This document shows positions 35,153 through 46,406 of a stretch of DNA of 60,290 nt, in pieces. A model generated the notes under the pieces. It searched no databases. It had not been told where the DNA came from and worked only from the letters and a program-made list of their open reading frames with translations. The DNA lies in NCBI RefSeq assembly GCF_001953875.1, contig NZ_MQUR01000043.1, forward strand, positions 1-60,290, given 5' to 3'. How positions within the stretch are numbered: the first letter of the stretch is position 1; each line of letters starts with the position of its first letter. The translations under genes were made by a program, and so were the position numbers. This DNA is from Streptomyces amritsarensis (GTDB lineage: Bacteria > Actinomycetota > Actinomycetes > Streptomycetales > Streptomycetaceae).

Positions 35153-35519
35153 CCTCTTCACAGCGGTGTGCCGCCCCCCTGCAGTGGTGCGCGCCGGCCC
35201 GGCGCGGCCCGGGGGTGGTGGGCTGCGGACGGGCACGGCGAAGGCGCCGCGCTCCGAAGCGGCCTCGTTGCCGTCCGGCGCTGCGCGGCGCCGTAAGTAC
35301 ATGGATACGACACAGATAAGCACCTGGGGGCCCACTGGCTCAACTCGGGACCCTTGGGCAGGGCCATTGGCATGGTTACCGGGGAGTTCCCCGGGCCATG
35401 GATCTACCAACGGAGCAGTCGCGGACGGGGCCTCGTTCCGGCCGCGCACGGCTCTCGTCCGTGCGACCACGCGCTGTTATCGTGCAGCGACCCGGAAGAG
35501 GTACGGAAGGGGGCCGGCG
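35153..35519. other. Divergent intergenic region FUSC-MarR
   Basis: About 370 bases between divergent genes with no supported gene. It contains the palindrome reported separately and should hold both promoters. Confidence 0.5.
35379..35394. promoter_or_regulatory. 16-bp palindrome, likely MarR operator
   Basis: CCGGGGA-gt-TCCCCGG, perfect 7-bp arms, flanked by an outer CATGG (35371-35375) and CCATG (35396-35400). It lies between the FUSC and marR genes. Confidence 0.5.
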
Positions 35520-35990
35520 TTGACGCGTACATCGGAATCCGGGGAGGCCGAGGCGTTCAGCCGGGCCGCCGTGGCGGTCTTCCGGCTGAACGGGCGGTTC
35601 ACCGCGGCCGTCGACCGGCTGGCGCTGTCGTTCGGGCTCAGCGCGGCACGCTGGCAGGTCCTGAGCACGGTGACGGACGAGTCCCTGTCGGTCTCCGAGG
35701 TGGCCCGGCGCGTGGGGACCACCCGGCAGAGCGTGCAGCGCATAGCGGATCTGCTCGTGTCCCAGGGGCTCGCGGTGTACCTGGACAATCCGGCGCACCG
35801 GCGGGCGAAACTGCTCGCCGCGACCGAGCGGGGCGCGGCGGCGAAGCGGGAGATCGACTCCTGTCTGGCCGAGCTGGCCCGGCACCTGTGCGAGAGCCTG
35901 GGCGGCGAAGCGGAGGTGCACCGAACGGCCGAGATCATTCGGGGGCTGTCGGGTGCGCTGGCCTCGGTCGGCACCGGCGACTCTCCGTGA
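35520..35990 (+). CDS. MarR family transcriptional regulator
   Basis: A 156-residue MarR protein: helical N terminus (FSRAAVAVFRLNGRFTAAVDRLALSFGL), then the winged helix LSVSEVARRVGTTRQSVQRIADLLVSQGLAVYLDNPAHRRAKLLAATERG, whose wing carries the DNPAHRRAK motif, and a dimerisation tail. I place the start at TTG 35520, behind GGAAGGGGG. It is divergent from the FUSC exporter gene, its likely target. MarR proteins usually release DNA on binding phenolic compounds. Confidence 0.88.
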   Translation: MTRTSESGEAEAFSRAAVAVFRLNGRFTAAVDRLALSFGLSAARWQVLSTVTDESLSVSEVARRVGTTRQSVQRIADLLVSQGLAVYLDNPAHRRAKLLAATERGAAAKREIDSCLAELARHLCESLGGEAEVHRTAEIIRGLSGALASVGTGDSP

Positions 35991-36019
35991 GGGAGGGGCT
36001 CGACCCCTACCGCTACAGG

Positions 36020-36050
36020 GGCCGGTTGGCCTGAAACGGCCGCTGTTTTT
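36020..36050 (+). terminator. Terminator after marR
   Basis: GGCCGGTT (36020-36027) and AAACGGCC (36034-36041) form a stem with one mismatch and a 6-base loop, followed by GCTGTTTTT. The T run is rare in this genome. It separates marR from the NRPS cluster. Confidence 0.55.
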
Positions 36051-36130
36051 CCCAAAGGTCGACTGCACCGAGGAATCGTCTTTGCGGTACCGTTCGCGCC
36101 TGACGCGGGGTTTCAAAGGCGGGGGACCTG

Positions 36131-39100
36131 TTGAATCGGTTTGTCTTCAGACTGCTGGGGCCACTGCTCGTCCAGGCCGAGGACGGCCCCTTGCGCATCA
36201 ACGGCCGGCGCCAGGCGACGGTCCTCGCGATGCTGGTGCTCTACGCCGACCGCGTCGTCTCGGTGGACACCCTGGTCGACGCCGTCTGGCCGGATTCGCC
36301 TCCCGCGACGGCACGCAACCAGATCGCGATCTGTGTGGCCACCCTGCGCAAGACCTTCAAGCAGGCCGGGGTGACCGATCTGCTGCTCACCTCTCCCCCG
36401 GGCTACCTGCTGGCCAAGGGCGAGCACCGCATCGACGTCCAGGAGTTCCTGGAGCGCGCCGACCAGGGCCGCGACGCCGCCCGGCACGGCCGCACCGAGG
36501 AAGCCTGCACGCTGTTCGAGGAGGCGCTGAGCACCTGGCGGGGCGCGGCGCTCGAGGAGACGCCCGGTTCCCGTCTGGAGGCCGAGGCGACGCGGCTGGA
36601 GCAGATGAGGCTGACGCTCGTCGAGGAGCGCGCGGGGCTGATGCTCCAGCTGGGCCGGCACCGCGCGCTCATCGGCGAGCTCACCGAGCTGGTGGCCCGG
36701 CATCCGCTGCGCGAGCAGTGCCGCGAGCACCTCATGCTGGCCCTGTACCGGTCGGGCCAGCGGGCCGAGGCCCTTGAGGTGTTCCTGCACGGCCGCCGGT
36801 TACTGACCGAGCAGCTCGGGATCGAACCCGGTCCGGGGCTGCGGCAGTTGCACGACCTGATCCTGCGGGACTCGCCGGAACTGACCCGGCCCCCGGCCGT
36901 GGTCGCCCCCGCCCCGGCCGCCGTGCACATGATCCCGGCGCAACTCCCCGCGGGAGTCATGGCGTTCACCGGGCGGCAGCGCGAGATGGCCTCGCTGGAC
37001 CGGCTGCTGAAGGAGCCGTACAACCCCCACACCCCCGCCCTGGCGACGATCGTGGGCGTGGGCGGGGTGGGCAAGACGGCGCTGGCGGTGCACTGGGCGA
37101 GCCAGGTCGCCGACCAGTTCCCCGACGGCCAGCTCTTCGCCGACCTGCGGGGCTACGACGAGGAGCAGGCGCCGGTGTCCCCCGCCGCCGTGCTCGACCG
37201 CTTCCTGCGCGCCCTCGGGGTCGCCGCGCCCCAGGTGCCCGCCGACCCCGACGAGCGGGCCTCCCTGCTGCGGAGCCTGCTCAGCACCCGCAAGACGCTG
37301 ATCGTCCTGGACAACGTACGCTCCTTCCACCAGCTCAGACCCCTGCTGCCCGGCGGCGGACGCAGTGTGGTGCTGGCCACCAGCCGGGAGAACCTGGGCG
37401 ACCTGACCGGCGACTACACGGCGCTCAGCATCCGGCTGCGGATGCTGGAGCCGACCGAGGCGACGGCCCTGCTGATCAAACTGGCCGGGGCGGACCGGTT
37501 CGGCAGCGACCCGGTGGCCGTGGAGCAGCTCGGCGCGCTCTGCGACTGTCTGCCGCTGGCGCTGCGGATCGCCGGCGCCCGGCTGGCGGCCAAGCCCAAC
37601 CTGAGCGTGCGCAGCCTGGTGGAGCGGCTGCGCGACCACCGCTCCCGGCTCGACGTGCTGAGCCCGGGCGAGGGCGGGGTGCGGGCGGGCTTCCGGCTCA
37701 CCTACCGGGACCTGCCGCCCGAGGCGGCCCGGATGTACCGGCGCCTCGGGCTGCTGCGCACGGCGGACTTCGCCGCCTGGGCGGGGGCGGCCGTGCTGGA
37801 CACCAGCGTGTGGCACGCGGAGGAGCTGATCGACCACCTGGTCGACGCCCAGCTGCTGGAGGTGGCGGAGGCCGCGCCGGGCCGGGCGGCCCGCTACCGG
37901 TTCCAGGATCTGCTGCGGCTGTTCGCCCGGGAGCGGGCGGAGTCGGACGAGCCGGAGGGCGAGACGGACGCGGCGCTGGAGCGGGCCTTCGGCGCCTGGC
38001 TGTGGCTGGCCGAGGAGGCGCACCGGCGGATCGACGGACGCCGGTTCCCGGTGGGCCGGCCGGCGGCGCCCGCCCCCGGTTTCCTGGGCGAGCTTGCCGA
38101 CGAGCTGCTGGGGTCGCCGATGGACTGGTTCGAATCGGAGCGCACCGCCGTGACCGACGTGGTGGCGCAGGCGGCGGAGACGGGCCGGGCCGGCTACGCC
38201 TGGATGCTGACCGAGAGCGCGGTGCCGCACTTCGAGACGAAGAACTACCTGGAGGACTGGCAGCGCAGCGCCGAGCAGGCCCTCGCCTCGGCCCGGCGGG
38301 CCGGCGACGAGCCGGGCGAGGCGACCATGCTGCGGCTGCTGGGGTCGCTGGCGATCTACCAGCGGCGCTACGAGCAGGCCGAGGGGTGGAACATGGCCGC
38401 GCTGCGGCTGCTGCGCACCACGGGCGACCTGGGCGGGGCGGCGCTCGCGCAGCGGAACCTGGCGATGTGCGCGCGGTTCCAGGGCGACTGGGAGCGGGCG
38501 CTGGAGTACTGCGAGGCGGCGCTCGGCGGTTTCCACGACTCCGGGGACATCGGGAACGAGGCCCATCTGCTGGGTTTCCAGGCGCAGATCGAGCTGGACC
38601 GGGGCAACGTGGTCGGCGCGCTGCCGCTCGCCGAGCGGGCGGTGGCGCTCAGTCGGCGTACCGGGTCGGTACGGGCCGAGGCGCAGAGCGTGTACCGGCT
38701 GGCCGAGGTGCGGCTGCGCGCGGGGGATCTCGGGGAGGCGGCGCAGGCGTTCGGCGCCGTGCTGCGGCTGACCCGGGGCGAGGGAGACCGGGTCGGTGAG
38801 GCGCATGCGCTGCGGGGCCTGGGCCAGACGCAGTGGAGCCAGGGCCTGCTGCAGGCGGCGGGGGACACGCTGCAGCAGGCCCTGGAGATCACTGATGAGC
38901 TGGCGGACCGGTTCCTGTACGCCCGGGTGGAGACGGACCTCGGGTGCGTGGACGCGCTCGGGGGCCGCTGTGCGGAGGCGGCGGAGAGGTTCCGGCGTGC
39001 CTGTGCCGGCTTCGGCGAGGTCGGCGCGCAGCCCTGGCGGGTGCAGGCGGGCCGGCTGCTGGCGGCCGTGCAGGATGCGGGGGGAGAGCGGGGCGGCGGG

Positions 39101-39175
39101 GAGCCCGGAGGGCTGCCGCATCGTTCCTTCACTCCGGAGGAACTGACGGCCCTGCTGGCGCATCCGGCGGACTGA
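36131..39175 (+). CDS. AfsR/SARP regulator with NB-ARC and TPR domains
   Basis: A 1014-residue pathway-type activator. Residues 5-95 are the SARP winged helix, 100-250 the BTAD domain, 285-600 an NB-ARC ATPase (P-loop GVGGVGKT at 309-316, then LIVLDNV), and about 730-1000 tetratricopeptide repeats. The start is TTG 36131, after GGCGGGGGACC. Leu 224 is encoded by TTA (36800-36802), the codon read only by the bldA tRNA, which would tie expression to development. SARPs bind direct heptamer repeats and switch on antibiotic genes; the TPR part of AfsR-like proteins may sense a partner. It is followed by a divergent small peptide gene and a second SARP. Confidence 0.92.
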   Translation: MNRFVFRLLGPLLVQAEDGPLRINGRRQATVLAMLVLYADRVVSVDTLVDAVWPDSPPATARNQIAICVATLRKTFKQAGVTDLLLTSPPGYLLAKGEHRIDVQEFLERADQGRDAARHGRTEEACTLFEEALSTWRGAALEETPGSRLEAEATRLEQMRLTLVEERAGLMLQLGRHRALIGELTELVARHPLREQCREHLMLALYRSGQRAEALEVFLHGRRLLTEQLGIEPGPGLRQLHDLILRDSPELTRPPAVVAPAPAAVHMIPAQLPAGVMAFTGRQREMASLDRLLKEPYNPHTPALATIVGVGGVGKTALAVHWASQVADQFPDGQLFADLRGYDEEQAPVSPAAVLDRFLRALGVAAPQVPADPDERASLLRSLLSTRKTLIVLDNVRSFHQLRPLLPGGGRSVVLATSRENLGDLTGDYTALSIRLRMLEPTEATALLIKLAGADRFGSDPVAVEQLGALCDCLPLALRIAGARLAAKPNLSVRSLVERLRDHRSRLDVLSPGEGGVRAGFRLTYRDLPPEAARMYRRLGLLRTADFAAWAGAAVLDTSVWHAEELIDHLVDAQLLEVAEAAPGRAARYRFQDLLRLFARERAESDEPEGETDAALERAFGAWLWLAEEAHRRIDGRRFPVGRPAAPAPGFLGELADELLGSPMDWFESERTAVTDVVAQAAETGRAGYAWMLTESAVPHFETKNYLEDWQRSAEQALASARRAGDEPGEATMLRLLGSLAIYQRRYEQAEGWNMAALRLLRTTGDLGGAALAQRNLAMCARFQGDWERALEYCEAALGGFHDSGDIGNEAHLLGFQAQIELDRGNVVGALPLAERAVALSRRTGSVRAEAQSVYRLAEVRLRAGDLGEAAQAFGAVLRLTRGEGDRVGEAHALRGLGQTQWSQGLLQAAGDTLQQALEITDELADRFLYARVETDLGCVDALGGRCAEAAERFRRACAGFGEVGAQPWRVQAGRLLAAVQDAGGERGGGEPGGLPHRSFTPEELTALLAHPAD
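36800..36802 (+). promoter_or_regulatory. TTA codon (bldA control) in the SARP gene
   Basis: Codon 224 of the AfsR-like regulator is TTA, in frame (GGC CGC CGG TTA CTG ACC). In Streptomyces, TTA is translated efficiently only when the bldA leucyl-tRNA is made, so this codon can delay the regulator until development. Confidence 0.85.
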
Positions 39176-39213
39176 CGCCCGTCCGGTACGGATCGGGCCG
39201 CGGCTGCGGGACG

Positions 39214-39258
39214 CGCGGTGGTGCGGTTTCGCGGTGGTGCGGTTTCGCGGTGGTGCGG
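39214..39258. repeat. 16-bp tandem repeat, 2.8 copies
   Basis: CGCGGTGGTGCGGTTT at 39214-39229, again at 39230-39245, and 13 bases of a third copy to 39258. The copies are identical. They lie between the end of the first SARP gene and the end of the secreted peptide gene. Confidence 0.85.
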
Positions 39259-39287
39259 GGTGCGGCGCGGGTGGGGCCGCGGGGCGG

Positions 39288-39494
39288 TCAGCCCCAGGGC
39301 ATGTCGCCGTTGGTGCCTGCGGGGCCCGGGTGCGAGGGGTGCACCGGCTTGACGACTCCCCAGGGCATGTCGTCCGCCTGGAGGCTGGTGCCCGCCTGCG
39401 CCACGCCGGCCGAGGCCGCCCCGGTGCCCACGAACATCCCCGCAAGTACGACCAGGCAAGCGGCCGTCGTCTTCGCCGTCCGGGTGCTGCGCAT
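39288..39494 (-). CDS. Small secreted peptide with duplicated DMPWG motif
   Basis: A 68-residue precursor. MRSTRTAKTTAACLVVLAG... is a Sec signal with likely cleavage after GAASA, leaving about 38 residues. The mature part contains ADDMPWGVV and ends exactly in NGDMPWG, so one motif is internal and the other C-terminal; the 15-base DNA encoding each copy is identical (39292-39306 and 39358-39372). I know no function for it. It lies tail-to-tail with the TPR-containing SARP and is divergent from the second SARP, so it could be a signal peptide or a cluster-linked exported factor. The ATG at 39494 fits the signal peptide; a longer reading from 39638 adds a charged leader. Confidence 0.65.
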   Translation of the reverse strand: MRSTRTAKTTAACLVVLAGMFVGTGAASAGVAQAGTSLQADDMPWGVVKPVHPSHPGPAGTNGDMPWG

Positions 39495-39615
39495 CTCGGA
39501 TTCCCCTCTCGGTGGATCATCTGTGCGCCGCTCGCTGCGGCACGAATGGAACAGTAGGGACGGCTCCTTTCTCTTCCGTGTTCCACCGATTTCGTGCCCC
39601 GGCCCTCCCGCGAAA

Positions 39616-39633
39616 TCGACACGATATCGAGGG
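39616..39633 (+). promoter_or_regulatory. SARP-like heptamer direct repeat
   Basis: TCGACAC-gata-TCGAGGG: two heptamers starting with TCGA, 11 bases apart, the spacing of known SARP boxes. A looser third heptamer (ACGGACT, 39638) follows. It lies upstream of the second SARP gene, and the same region also serves the divergent peptide gene. The -10 to the right could be TAGCTT (39649-39654). Confidence 0.5.
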
Positions 39634-39695
39634 GACAACGGACTCCTCTAGCTTCGTTCGAAGATTCTTCCCATGAATCACGGATGGGGCGGTAC

Positions 39696-41570
39696 ATGGA
39701 ATTCCGAGTGCTCGGGCCAGTAGAGGTACGGCGGGACGGCCACCGGGTCGCGTTCTCCGGGGCGAAGCTGCACACCGTGCTCGCGGCGCTCCTCCTGGCC
39801 CGCGAAGAGGTCGTGTCCGACGAGCGGCTGTGCCGGCTGCTGTGGGGCTGGGCGCCCCCGGCGACCGTCAGCGCACAGCTCTACACCTACATTTCGCGCC
39901 TGCGCAAGATTCTCGGCGACGAAGTAATGATCGATCGCAGACCGCCGGGATATGCCATGAGCATCGGTAATGCGACCGTCGATCTGAACGAATTCGAGAA
40001 GCTGGCGCTGGGCGGCCGCGAGGCATTGATCAAGGAGGACTTCGAACGGGCCGGTGAGCTGCTGCGCGACGCCCTGGCCCGCTGGAACGGGCAGCCCTTC
40101 GCGAACGCCACGGAATACCTCGCCGACGCCGAGGCGCCGCGGCTGACGGAGGCGCGGGCCGTGACCCTGGAGCACCGCATCGCCGCGGACCTCGCCCTCG
40201 GCCGGCACGAGCAGATCACCGGCGAACTCACCGGGCTCGTCGCCGAATTCCCGTTGCGCGAGCGCATCCGGTGCCAGCTGATGACCGCCCTGTGCCGGTC
40301 CGGTCGGCAGGCGGACGCCATCCACCTCTACCACCACGGCCGGGCGGTGCTCGCGGACGAACTCGGGGTCAATCCCGGTGAAGAGCTCCAGGCCACCTAC
40401 CGGGCGCTGCTCGACGGCACGCTCGACCGGCCGCCGGGATCGGCCCCCGCCGTACGGGCGGGCGCCCGGCCGCGGCCGTCCGGCCCGTCGGCCGCGGCTC
40501 CCGCGATGCTGCCGCCGGACACCGTCGACTTCACGGGCCGGGGCCCCGAACTCGATCTGGTGTGCCGCGCCCTGGCCCCCGACGCGCAGGGCTCCGGGCG
40601 GCCCCGCCGGGTCCTGGTCACCGGCATGGCCGGGCTGGGCAAGACCGCCCTGGCCGTGCACGCGGCCCACCGCTGCCAGCGGCACTTCCCCGACGGGCAG
40701 CTGTACGCCGACCTGCGCGCCGCGGACGGCACCCCGCGGCACCCGGCCCGGGTGCTGCGCCGTCTGCTGCGGGCACTGGGCCCGATGGACGACGTACCGG
40801 CCGCGGACGACCAGGACCAGCTGGTGCGCCTCTACCGGGAGCGGACCCGCGGCAGGCAGCTGCTCATCGTGCTGGACAACGCCTCGGGCGCCGCCCAGCT
40901 GGGACCGCTGCTGCCCAACACCCCGGAGCCGGCCGTGCTGGTGACGGGGCGTACGGCGCTGCCCACCGTGGCCGGGGCGCACACGGTGGCCCTCGCCCCC
41001 CTTCAGGCGCGGGACTCGCTGGAGCTGCTCGCCGCGGCGGCGGGCCCCGCCCGGGTGGCGGCCGCCCCCTGCGCCGCGTCCGCGATCGTCGAGCACTGCG
41101 CCGGCCTGCCGCTGGCACTGCGGATCGTCGGCACCCGGATCGCGGCCCGGCCGCACTGCACCCCGGACCGGCTCGCCCGCAGGCTGGCGGATCCCGTCAC
41201 CCGGCTGCGGGAGCTGCACTCGGGCGATCTGGACGTGCACACCTCCCTGCTGCCGTCCTGGCGTGCGCTGGAGCCCGAGGTGCGGGCGGTGTTCCCGGCG
41301 CTGGCCGCACTGGGGGCGGAGCCGTTCCCGGCCGCGGCCGCGGCGACGGCGCTGGACCTGCCGGAGGCCGAGGCCGAGCGGCTGCTGGAGGCGCTCGCCG
41401 ACGCGGCCCTGCTGGAGGTCAGCGGCGCCGACGAGTGGGGCCAGCCCTGCTACCTGTTCCACCCGCTCGTACGGCTCTTCGCGCTCTCCCTGGAGGAGCG
41501 GCGGGCTCCGCTGCCCGGCGGGCCGGCCGGCCGCGCGGAGCATAACCGGCGGCTAACTCACCGCCCCTAG
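39696..41570 (+). CDS. SARP regulator with NB-ARC domain, no TPR
   Basis: A 624-residue second SARP: winged helix (residues 1-90, MEFRVLGPVEVRRDGHR to the IDRRPPGYAM wing), BTAD (about 95-245) and NB-ARC with P-loop GMAGLGKT at 310-317, then a short tail. It has the same layout as the first SARP up to residue 600 but lacks the C-terminal TPR block. ATG 39696 is preceded by GGATGGGGCGG; a longer reading from 39594 is not favoured. It lies 90 bases before the first NRPS gene, so it is probably the direct activator of the cluster. Confidence 0.9.
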   Translation: MEFRVLGPVEVRRDGHRVAFSGAKLHTVLAALLLAREEVVSDERLCRLLWGWAPPATVSAQLYTYISRLRKILGDEVMIDRRPPGYAMSIGNATVDLNEFEKLALGGREALIKEDFERAGELLRDALARWNGQPFANATEYLADAEAPRLTEARAVTLEHRIAADLALGRHEQITGELTGLVAEFPLRERIRCQLMTALCRSGRQADAIHLYHHGRAVLADELGVNPGEELQATYRALLDGTLDRPPGSAPAVRAGARPRPSGPSAAAPAMLPPDTVDFTGRGPELDLVCRALAPDAQGSGRPRRVLVTGMAGLGKTALAVHAAHRCQRHFPDGQLYADLRAADGTPRHPARVLRRLLRALGPMDDVPAADDQDQLVRLYRERTRGRQLLIVLDNASGAAQLGPLLPNTPEPAVLVTGRTALPTVAGAHTVALAPLQARDSLELLAAAAGPARVAAAPCAASAIVEHCAGLPLALRIVGTRIAARPHCTPDRLARRLADPVTRLRELHSGDLDVHTSLLPSWRALEPEVRAVFPALAALGAEPFPAAAAATALDLPEAEAERLLEALADAALLEVSGADEWGQPCYLFHPLVRLFALSLEERRAPLPGGPAGRAEHNRRLTHRP

Positions 41571-41573
41571 CCT

Positions 41574-41595
41574 CGCCCTGCCCCGCAGCAGGGCG
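41574..41595. terminator. Hairpin between SARP2 and the first NRPS gene
   Basis: CGCCCTGC and GCAGGGCG with a 6-base loop, immediately after the SARP stop. It may end the SARP transcript or attenuate entry into the NRPS genes. Confidence 0.4.
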
Positions 41596-41660
41596 TCCCG
41601 GCCCGGATCCACCCGTGCACGCGACAGCCAACGGCCCGTAACACCGAATGGAGTTGGACC

Positions 41661-44951
<3,291 letters not shown>

Positions 44952-45005
44952 GGACACGAGCCGGTTCGGCACGGACACCACGGACGAATCCGAGAGGGGA
45001 CAGTC

Positions 45006-46406
45006 ATGAGTCTCACCCTGCCCGCGCCCGTCACCGATCCGCTGGACGAGGAGGGGCTCGGGGTCGGCGCGCCACAGGCGCCCGCACCCGACCTGGTCGA
45101 TTTCGCCGCGCACGCCAACACCCGCCTGAGAGAACGCGATTCCGTCCTGTACGACCTGCTGGCCCGGGAGTCGGCGCGCCAGCGCGACACCCTGATGATG
45201 GTCGCGGCGTCGAGCGTCGCGGACCCGTCCGTGCTGGCCTGCGAGGGCAGCGCGCTCGGGAACCTGACCGCCGAGGGATTCCCCGGCAACCGCTACCACG
45301 CGGGCTGCGGGGTCGCCGACGAGATCGAGCGCCTCGCGATCGAGCGGGCGTGCGAGGCCTTCGGGGCGCAGGACGCCATCGTGCAGCCGCACTCGGGGTC
45401 GTCCGCGAACCTCGCGGTGATCACCGCGCTGCTGAGCCCCGGCGACAGCCTCCTGGGGCTCGACCTGGACTGCGGCGGCCACCTCACCCACGGCTCCCCC
45501 GCCTCGGTGACCGGCCGGTACTACCGCGCCCACGGCTACCGGGTGACGCCGGAGGGGCTGCTCGACTACGACCAGATCCGCGAACTGGCCCTGGAGCACC
45601 GGCCGAAGCTCATCGTGTGCGGGGCCAGCGCGTACCCCCGCAGCATCGACTTCGCCCGGTTCCGGGAGATCGCCGACGAGGCCAACGCCTACCTCCTGGC
45701 CGACATCTCCCACATCGCGGGACTGGTCGCGGCCGGCCTCCACCAGAGCCCCGTCGACCATGCCCACGTGACCACCACCAGCACCTACAAGCAGCTCTAC
45801 GGCCCGCGTGGCGGGCTGATCCTGCTGGGCCGCGAGGCCCGCCGGGCCGGGCCGGAGCGCGGCACCCTCGCCGCGACCCTGCGCCGCGCCGTGTTCCCCT
45901 TCACCCAGGGCACCCCCGACCTGGCGTCGGTGGCGGCCAAGGCGCGCGCGCTGGACTTCGTGGCGAGCCCGGACTTCGCGGAGGTCGCCAAGCGGCTGGC
46001 CGACGGCGCGCAGGCGATCGCCGAACGGCTCCTCGACCGGGGCTTCCGGCTGGTCACGGGCGGTACGGACACCCACATGGTGCTGCTGGACCTGCGCGGC
46101 ACCGGCGTCACCGGGGACGTGGCCGAGGAGGCCCTGGAGTCCTGCGGCATCGTCGTCAACCGCAACCGGGTCCCCGGCGACACCACACCCGTCCGGGTGA
46201 CGGGGGGCTTGCGGCTGGGCACCAACACGCTGGCCGCGCGCGGAATGGACCGGACGGTGGCCGCCGAGTGCGCCGACTTGGTCGCGGACGTCCTGACGGC
46301 GCTCGCCGCACCCGGCGGCGTCCTGCCGGACGCGCTGCGCGACCGGGTCCGCACCCGGGTCCGCGAGCTGTGCGCCACCCACCCCCTGCCGGGGTACCTG
46401 CCGTGA
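45006..46406 (+). CDS. SHMT-like PLP enzyme (diverged)
   Basis: A 466-residue fold-type I PLP enzyme of the serine hydroxymethyltransferase family. The cofactor lysine is K262 in STYKQLYGPRGG, the active-site Glu is E90 in TAEGFPGNRYHAGC, and HVTTTSTYK is evident. Several residues differ from folate-using SHMT: the His normally before the lysine is Tyr 261, the first Tyr of the YAEG motif is Thr 88, and the second Tyr of RYYGG is His 98. Such changes suit a specialised enzyme, such as a transaldolase or alpha-methylserine synthase, that makes a beta-hydroxy amino acid. It follows the Cy-A-T gene by 54 bases, with GAGAGGGGA before the ATG, in one operon. Confidence 0.85.
   Translation: MSLTLPAPVTDPLDEEGLGVGAPQAPAPDLVDFAAHANTRLRERDSVLYDLLARESARQRDTLMMVAASSVADPSVLACEGSALGNLTAEGFPGNRYHAGCGVADEIERLAIERACEAFGAQDAIVQPHSGSSANLAVITALLSPGDSLLGLDLDCGGHLTHGSPASVTGRYYRAHGYRVTPEGLLDYDQIRELALEHRPKLIVCGASAYPRSIDFARFREIADEANAYLLADISHIAGLVAAGLHQSPVDHAHVTTTSTYKQLYGPRGGLILLGREARRAGPERGTLAATLRRAVFPFTQGTPDLASVAAKARALDFVASPDFAEVAKRLADGAQAIAERLLDRGFRLVTGGTDTHMVLLDLRGTGVTGDVAEEALESCGIVVNRNRVPGDTTPVRVTGGLRLGTNTLAARGMDRTVAAECADLVADVLTALAAPGGVLPDALRDRVRTRVRELCATHPLPGYLP

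Noticed and set aside
45006..46406. Reading the SHMT-like gene as housekeeping glyA
   Set aside because: Changed residues around the cofactor lysine and folate site, and the NRPS operon context, argue against it.
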